A stretch of 64,000 nucleotides of DNA from Jackrogersella multiformis (lineage: Eukaryota; Ascomycota; Sordariomycetes; Xylariales; Hypoxylaceae). Location of the stretch: assembly GCA_902806575.1 (NCBI GenBank), contig CADCXD010000001.1, positions 1,364,001 to 1,428,000 of the forward strand, written 5' to 3'. The notes under the pieces were generated by a model. That model worked only from the letters and a program-made list of their open reading frames with translations. It did no database searches and was not told the origin of the DNA. How positions within the stretch are numbered: position 1 is the first letter of the stretch; each line of letters begins with the position of its first letter. Below, piece after piece: positions 57,800 to 64,000 of the stretch. The position numbers and the translations under genes are program-made.

Positions 57800-58940
57800 T
57801 TATGGCTGCCTCGGCTGTGCCGCAGCTAGTCTTGCTCTTCTCTGCGCTGCTAAAGCCGCGAGCGTCGCATTGTATCCGACATTCTGTATAGCATAGGCAG
57901 CCGCGCTTTCAGGTGAATTACCCCGGTTATGCCAGGCAGTCCGAAGGGATTGACGAACATTAAAGTTGGCCAGAATAGCGTTTCCAGATCTCAACGTGTC
58001 GGCTAGACCTTCGAGATTATCCGTAGAGGTAGTCGTTCGCCTTAATAAGCCGGTTCTCTCTTCTATATTGCGCCGGTCACCATCGCCGTTCTCGCGCCCT
58101 AATGATTGCATTTCGATATCGTGAGTCTCGTCCACTATAGGCGCATCTCTTAGAACCCCGCGCTCTTCTGCATCGTAGTCCTGACCTGTAGTGCTCTCCG
58201 CAGTGGTAGTGCCCTCGGGGTTGCCGATCAGCCGACGAGGCTTCACCACCTTGCGTATTCTCTCCTTCTCCATATTCACGGTCAACATGACGCATTGCAG
58301 CCCAAATATTAAAAGATCCAATAAAAGGAGCGAAAACTTGGATGTTGGCGCTTTCTGTCCGATGAAGTCGAACAGTATCCCACCGTGGAGATAGCCCCGT
58401 GAGGCTTCGCCCGCGTGGGGTAGCGACGTAATTAGGTGCAGCAGGATGCAAAGGAAGTTCGGACCAATGATCGCGGAAACATGATAGTTGGGTATAATGA
58501 GAATGGTGTCCTCGGCCTTCGGACTAATGAACAGGGCTTGAGATACCCAGCGTATCATCAACCTGAAGAAAGAACAGCTAGTAGAGATGATACGTCAGTT
58601 GCTGTTTATACAACGAAGGATGCGCGACGGCCTTTTCCATGTAATGATAAAGACCGGGTAAGGGAGGTTCGTCATACTCCAGATAGTACAGCGTACATAG
58701 CTCGGCATAGACCAGAGTATCTAAGCTCACGCTGAGGTGTATCATGAATTGCAACTTCTTCGTAAGGCCCTCCTTCGCCGCCGGGGAGAGTGATGGGTTT
58801 TGCGTAGTGGTGTTGTTGCCATCATGGCTTTGCTCGGACACGGCGGACTGTGCTGCTGAGCCGTCGGCGTAGTCCTCGTGATGACCGCGAGATATACGAT
58901 GAGGGTCCGCCGGCGTGGTCGGGGTGGAATCATTGTTCAT
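57800..58940 (-). CDS. dsc4: DUF1746 protein, Dsc E3 ligase subunit 4-like
   Basis: Exons on the minus strand 58940-58678 and 58562-57800 (341 aa). The intron (58677-58563) has a GTATGA donor, an ACTGAC branch site and a CAG acceptor; the phase joins ELCTLYYLE to LMIRWVSQALF. DUF1746 is seen as GLTKKLQFMIHLSVSLDTLVYAELCTLYYLE, IIGPNFLCILLHLI and the following hydrophobic LLLLDLLIFGLQCVMLTV. About three or four membrane segments are likely. In fission yeast Dsc4 is part of the Golgi Dsc ubiquitin ligase that processes SREBP-type sterol regulators. The C-terminal third is hydrophilic and Arg/Ala-rich. A small extra exon within the intron cannot be excluded. Confidence 0.72.
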
Positions 58941-59511
58941 AGCTCCACCTCAATCGACGTGAGAAGCCACCGGATGATGGTCTTTTACATGCTGTGAGGT
59001 CGTCATAAACAATACAGAAAGAGGCTTCCTATTACGTAGTCGCTCGGAGTAGGATGGGTGGGGAGAGGGCGACAAGACAGGTAGCGCGTCTTATGTTGCG
59101 GCGTTGGTTGTCTCTAGATTGGCGACAACCTTGGAACTTACAAGAACGGAGGCTGAGGATCTTATGTTGGGTTCAGCACAAGGTAGAATACCGTACGTAT
59201 TTGTAATATATACGGTAAACCACACGGTAGATAAGTACGTACCGCATATAGTGCTTTCCTAATACGGTTAGGTACCTCTAGTAGTACACTATTTAATAGC
59301 ATCATGTAGTTTTTACCTAGGTCCACTTCCAAATAACCTCTCCCATTACCTAGGGACTAACATATGAAGGATAAAGTAACATTATCAGGGTTGGAAAATA
59401 AAATAAAATCTCGAATGCATTCCATTTTTCAAAACTTTGAAATATTCATATTTCCCTTCATCGGTCTACTATATATCCATACATCTCCTAAACGAAGTTA
59501 CCTAGGTATAT
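58941..59511. other. Intergenic region between DSC4-like and the AEC transporter
   Basis: About 570 bp: promoter side of DSC4-like and 3' side of the transporter. Contains a GTTAGGTACCTC word at 59268-59279 and CCTAGG words near 59317 and 59350. No gene is seen. Confidence 0.4.
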
Positions 59512-61276
59512 TTATCCCTTAGCGGCCTCCGCGGCTTTTAGAGCCCCTACAACCGCGAAAGATACTATAGGGGTGATGATATATGAGAGCTATAATGTTA
59601 AACCTGACATCTTTTCAAAATCTCAAAGTATTTGTGCTTACCGTGAGGAATTTGGCTATCGACATCCGTATCGTCTCGCTAGTTCCACTAACATCTGCTA
59701 ACGCAAGAACCTTCATAGCAGTAGGGCCGACGGGCATCATCATTAACGCCCACCATAACATAGGGTCATTAGGAAGAATACTAGTGTGAGCAGCCAGTGC
59801 CCATATGAGGGGGATGCTGATGCTATCATACGAATATCAGCAAAATACGGGCAACGGGCTGGATTCCGAACATACGCTGGCCAGAGTATAAATCTAACGA
59901 ATATCACACTAAGGACTGTACCCAGTGGCAGTTTACCTGTATCTTCGCCTTCCTTCATGAGCCGCAGGCTTAAGCTTAGCTGAACTCCAACCACAATAAC
60001 TTGGAGAGAGACGAATAGTTCGCCGATGTTCTTTAGACTAGCTGTGAGCCACTATATATATATATATATATATCAGTATGTTATTCAGAAGAACAAAATC
60101 CGCTACGATATCCAAGGCCAGCCACTTTCAGGAGCAGTACGGTATACAGGGGATATGAAATGAGGAAGCCTTCTGGTAAGTGGCTAATCAAATGGACTTT
60201 ACAGACGAGAGTGCTAAGGTGTAAAATATGACTTGTGTGAAGCAGACAGCTAGCCTCGGAGCAAAATCTCGTCATACGCACCGCGTTAAAATAACCACCA
60301 TTATCCATGCTATTAAAGAACAGTCGATGTAAGGGCGGCGAAAGACCTATCACCAAGCCAATGGCCGCTCCAATAGACGGTGGATTAAAAAACATCCCAA
60401 TAGCCGCAAGAGTCCTTTGAATCGGCTTCGGGGTGGCATGAAAGTAACCTCGGAATGCCGAAAAGATGTCGTTTCCAATCTTGCGCTCCCAGTATACAAC
60501 TTTGTTAGGGAGTAGTGATGTTCGCTCATCGGGGGCAATCAAATTATCATCTTCACCCTCGGAGTCTCCGGGTAGGCGACCGCTATTGTCTCCCCTTTGC
60601 TGTTGCTCTCTGGCAGAATCATCACTCTGCCAGTCCTGTTGGAGTTGTTGATTTTCAGTATCTTCTGAGTTATCTGGCTTGGATGACTGTTGCTCGCCGG
60701 TTATCCACTTTGCACCTTGGCTAAATGTGATAGTATTGTTAATAACGGAGCAGGCGAGGAAGTACGTGCGTGCTCGTTCGATCCCGTCAGACGTTTTATC
60801 GTCACCAACCAGAGAAGTTAATACTCCCGCGGCTTCCAGCGACTGGAGCAGTAGCAAGGGGAGTGACTGGGTGTTGTTAAAAGCTATAGCAGGGACTGCC
60901 CATTTTGGTAGACGAAAGAAGGCTACCAGTGCCTTTCCAATGGCGATGGAGGTGAGGGTGAACACAGTAGCCCAGACTTGAATATGGAGATTGACAGTAT
61001 TAGTGATACATGTGTAGTGAATGGTCTCGCATGGTGAGATGACCTACTAACTACGGGAACGAAGCGCATTGCCGTATCAAGGTGCAACTCAGATCCCAAC
61101 TTCACAATCATCAAGCAAGGCAAAAGCACACTGACACAGAGACGTGAGACATCTTCAGCAGCTTGTGTCGTGACCAACCCAAACTGAGCTGCAGCGACTC
61201 CGCAACTGATAGTTAATAGTACTGACAATGAGGCCTGTATAGCGCCAAGGAAGGAGACAAGTAGTTCTGAAGACAT
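59512..61276 (-). CDS. Auxin efflux carrier (AEC/PIN-like) family transporter
   Basis: Five exons on the minus strand: 61276-61048, 60976-60282, 60051-59876, 59822-59642 and 59589-59512 (452 aa). All phases agree, and the last two exons complete the family C-terminus (KFLTLSYIITP, ending AVVGALKAAEAAKG). N-terminal segments include LVSFLGAIQASLSVLL and VSVLLPCLMIVKLGS; the AFNNTQSLPLLLLQSL block is typical of fungal AEC proteins. A hydrophilic loop of about 120 residues rich in Gln, Asp and Ser separates the two membrane halves. Related yeast proteins are in the ER membrane; substrates in fungi are unknown. The intron between exons 2 and 3 ends in a TA microsatellite next to the acceptor. Confidence 0.87.
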
Positions 61277-61893
61277 TTTGAAGCGGTTTGTTTAACCTAA
61301 GACTTCTATGAGAATAAGAGAGAAGCACCATATAATTAAATATACAATCTATCCAATTGTATTTTAAGATTTGACTACTAAATACGATAATTTATAGACG
61401 ACGTCATTACTCCAAGCAGTTCCGTAACATTTATCGCACAAATATAGCGGGAGGCTTTTGTACCTGATGCTTTACTAAAAAAGGAAGTAGAGCACGCACG
61501 GACCAATTGAAGGCAGGGATATAAAGTTTTTCTTAACGGTAGGGTGCCCCGTTAGATCGGGTCCGCCAAGAGATTCGCTCCCCTCCTGCCTCCGTAAATC
61601 GCAAGCGAATCTTTTTTAGAGCGGAACCCTTGGTGCTTTTTTTTTTAAATCCTTATCGGCTTATCTAGGCTTCGTCAGTGGCATGCCCTGAAATTTATTA
61701 ACTTACATACCGAACCAGATCTTCAAGACTCATATCCATTGTTTAAGCCTAGATATACTCTGACTCGAGAGCGTTAAAAACCATTTTCCTAGAAGCTCAA
61801 TTGACTTCAATTGGGAGCAGGGAGCTCCAAAATCGGTCTTGAGAGACCTTACTCCTTCAAAACCTCCCAAATTCAAAGCTCCCTAGTTTTGTC
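61277..61893. promoter_or_regulatory. Divergent promoter region AEC transporter/CPSase
   Basis: About 620 bp between divergent starts. AT-rich near the transporter (61310-61400); homopolymer T run at about 61638-61647. A short ORF overlapping the CPSase start (61811 on) is in another frame and is not supported. Confidence 0.4.
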
Positions 61894-64000
61894 ATGGCTC
61901 TCTCCACTAAGCTTGCAGGTCGAGCACCTGTACTGCTGCGCCATGGTCGACGGCTGCCCGTCACTCGAAGGCAGCTTACCACAACGAGTCTCAGAGCTCC
62001 GTCTCAGCTTCTTGCTTCCACTCGAAAAGCTGGTTTTGCACAGGAAAGGAACTTTTCTGTCACCGCCCTTTGTTCCGCTGGTAGTGCAGCTACTACCCAA
62101 GAGGCCCCGAATCCGAAGGCCTACTTAGAGAGTGGTGTGATAAAACCAAGGGATGTTGTGGACGTTAAGAAGGTCTTGGTTATTGGCAGTGGTGGTTTGG
62201 CAATTGGACAGGCTGGAGAGTTCGACTACTCAGGTTGGTATTGCAAAGTTATTATTCACGACCTCAGCGGTCATGGGTGACTCATATCCTAACTAAGTCG
62301 ACAAGTGATGCTAATATTCAGATCCTCGTAGGTTCTCAAGCTCTTAAGGCACTGAAGGAGGCCGGTGTAGCCTCTGTGCTTATAAACCCAAACATTGCCA
62401 CCATTCAAACGAACCATGTCCTCGCTGATGAGGTCTACTACCTCCCTGTCACCCCAGAGTATGTGTCGTACGTTATCGAGAGGGAACGACCTGATGGCAT
62501 ATTCCTGTCTTTCGGCGGACAGACAGCGTTGAATCTGGGTGTGCAGATGCAGCGCATGGGTCTACTAGAGAGATATGGCGTTAAGGTCCTTGGCACAAGT
62601 GTACACACCTTAGAATTGAGTGAGGACCGAGACCTCTTTGCCAAGGCCCTCAACGAGATCGATATCCCAATCGCTAAGTCGATTGCCGTTGGTACTATTG
62701 ACGATGCTCTTGATGCTGCTACGAAGATCGGGTATCCCATCATCGTCCGCGCCGCTTATGCACTGGGAGGTCTAGGTTCTGGCTTTGCCAACAACGAAGA
62801 GGAGCTGCGCAACATGGCTGCTAGATCCCTGACTCTTTCACCCCAAATTCTTGTCGAAAAATCTCTGAAGGGTTGGAAGGAAGTCGAGTACGAGGTTGTA
62901 CGTGACGCAAACAACAATTGCATTACTGTCTGCAACATGGAGAACTTCGACCCCCTGGGAACCCATACAGGCGACTCAATTGTCGTTGCACCCAGCCAGA
63001 CTCTTAGTGACGAAGAATATCACATGCTGCGTTCTGCCGCTATCAAGATTGTTCGGCATCTTGGGGTTGTTGGTGAATGCAACGTTCAGTATGCCCTCCA
63101 GCCAGACGGCCTTGACTATAGGGTTATTGAGGTCAACGCTCGTCTGTCCCGGTCATCAGCTCTTGCTTCGAAAGCCACTGGGTATCCTCTGGCTTATACT
63201 GCGGCAAAGATTGGGCTTGGGCATAGCTTGCCTGAGCTACCAAATGCTGTTACTAAGACCACTACTGCCAACTTTGAGCCTTCCCTTGACTACATTGTAA
63301 CGAAGATACCCCGTTGGGATCTGGCCAAGTTCCAGCATGTGAAGCGTGACATTGGCAGCGCTATGAAATCTGTGGGTGAAGTGATGGCTATTGGGCGTAC
63401 TTTCGAAGAATCATTCCAAAAAGCTATCCGTCAAGTTGACCCTAAGTTCCTCGGATTCCAGGGGGACAGCTTTGAAGACCTCGATTATGAGCTTTCGCAC
63501 CCAACGGATCGTCGATGGTTAGCAGTTGGCCAGGCAATGCTCCACGAGGGCTACACAGTTGACAGAATCCACGAGCTCAGCAAGATCGACAAGTGGTTCT
63601 TGTACAAGCTTGAAAACATTGTCAACTGCACTAGGGAAATGGAAGCTGTCGGTAGCTTGGAAGGCCTGAAACGCGACCTCATTCTCAAGGCTAAGAAGAT
63701 GGGTTTCTCTGACAAGCAGATTGCGAACGCCGTCAAGAGCAACGAGGACTCTGTGCGCGCTCTCCGATTAAGGATGGGCATTCATCCTTGGGTTAAGAAG
63801 ATCGATACCTTGGCCGCGGAGTTCCCAGCTGACACTAACTACCTATACACTACCTACAACGCTAGTTCCCACGATGTTACGTTTGAAGACAAAGGCACTG
63901 TGGTTCTCGGAAGTGGTGTGTATAGAATTGGCAGCTCAGTCGAGTTTGACTGGTGTGCTGTGAGCGCTACCCTCGCATTGAGGAAAATGGGCGAGAAGAC
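61894..64000 (+). CDS. cpa2: Carbamoyl-phosphate synthase, arginine-specific large chain (5' part)
   Basis: Exon 1 is 61894-62233; exon 2 runs from 62332 past the window end. The intron starts GTTGGT and ends GTAG, joining GQAGEFDYS to GSQALKALKEAG. Residues 1-60 are Arg/Ser/Thr-rich (MALSTKLAGRAPVLLRHGRR), a mitochondrial presequence, so this is the arginine-pathway enzyme (Neurospora arg-3 type), not the pyrimidine fusion protein. It makes carbamoyl phosphate for ornithine transcarbamylase. Clear CPSase signatures: VLVIGSGGLAIGQAGEFDYS, YPIIVRAAYALGGLGSG and VIEVNARLSRSSALASKATG, then KWFLYKLENIV. The visible 660-odd residues cover the first ATP-grasp half and the oligomerisation region. 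Confidence 0.93.

Overview
This is nuclear DNA from a filamentous ascomycete, most likely a Sordariomycete. The genes are split by short introns (about 50-90 nt, GT..AG, often GTATGT donors and CTAAC/CTAAT branch sites). Several proteins match Neurospora-type families (CYT-4, arginine-specific CPSase, Sec66, Trm5), and one transposon-like block carries a repeat-induced point mutation (RIP) pattern. Xylariales is possible from the abundance of CCTAGG/GGTACC-type intergenic repeats, but I cannot prove the order. Exon boundaries below come from reading frames and splice signals only; no transcript data were available.

Layout. 1-18.8 kb is a conserved housekeeping stretch: PP2A activator (5' part, minus), RRP46, NAD kinase, a homeodomain factor, SEC10 (minus), NUS1 and TRM5. 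19.2-20.6 kb is an extremely AT-rich element bounded by inverted repeats and TA dinucleotides. 20.6-27 kb is gene-poor and rich in short palindromic CCTAGG/GGTACC repeats. 27-39.5 kb holds a REG1-like PP1 subunit, CYT-4 (minus), a small secreted Ser/Thr-rich protein with a probable GPI signal and a GH17 cell-wall glucanase.

40-46.6 kb looks like an accessory, immunity-type island. It has a 280-residue protein of a fungal family that I suspect is gasdermin-like, an adjacent gene joining a DUF7580-like region to a subtilisin-type (S8) protease, and a divergent C2H2 zinc-finger gene of a type common in fungal recognition loci. The protease gene has an intact Asp/His/Ser triad but one in-frame TGA in its N-terminal half. 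The arrangement recalls the Podospora het-Q1/het-Q2 gasdermin-protease pair and is the most interesting part of the window.

47-64 kb returns to conserved genes: a DUF3405 protein (minus), a luciferase-fold protein, CUS2/Tat-SF1 (minus), SEC66 (minus), RCL1, DSC4-like DUF1746 (minus), an auxin-efflux-carrier-type transporter (minus) and the 5' part of the arginine-specific carbamoyl-phosphate synthase large chain, which runs off the end.
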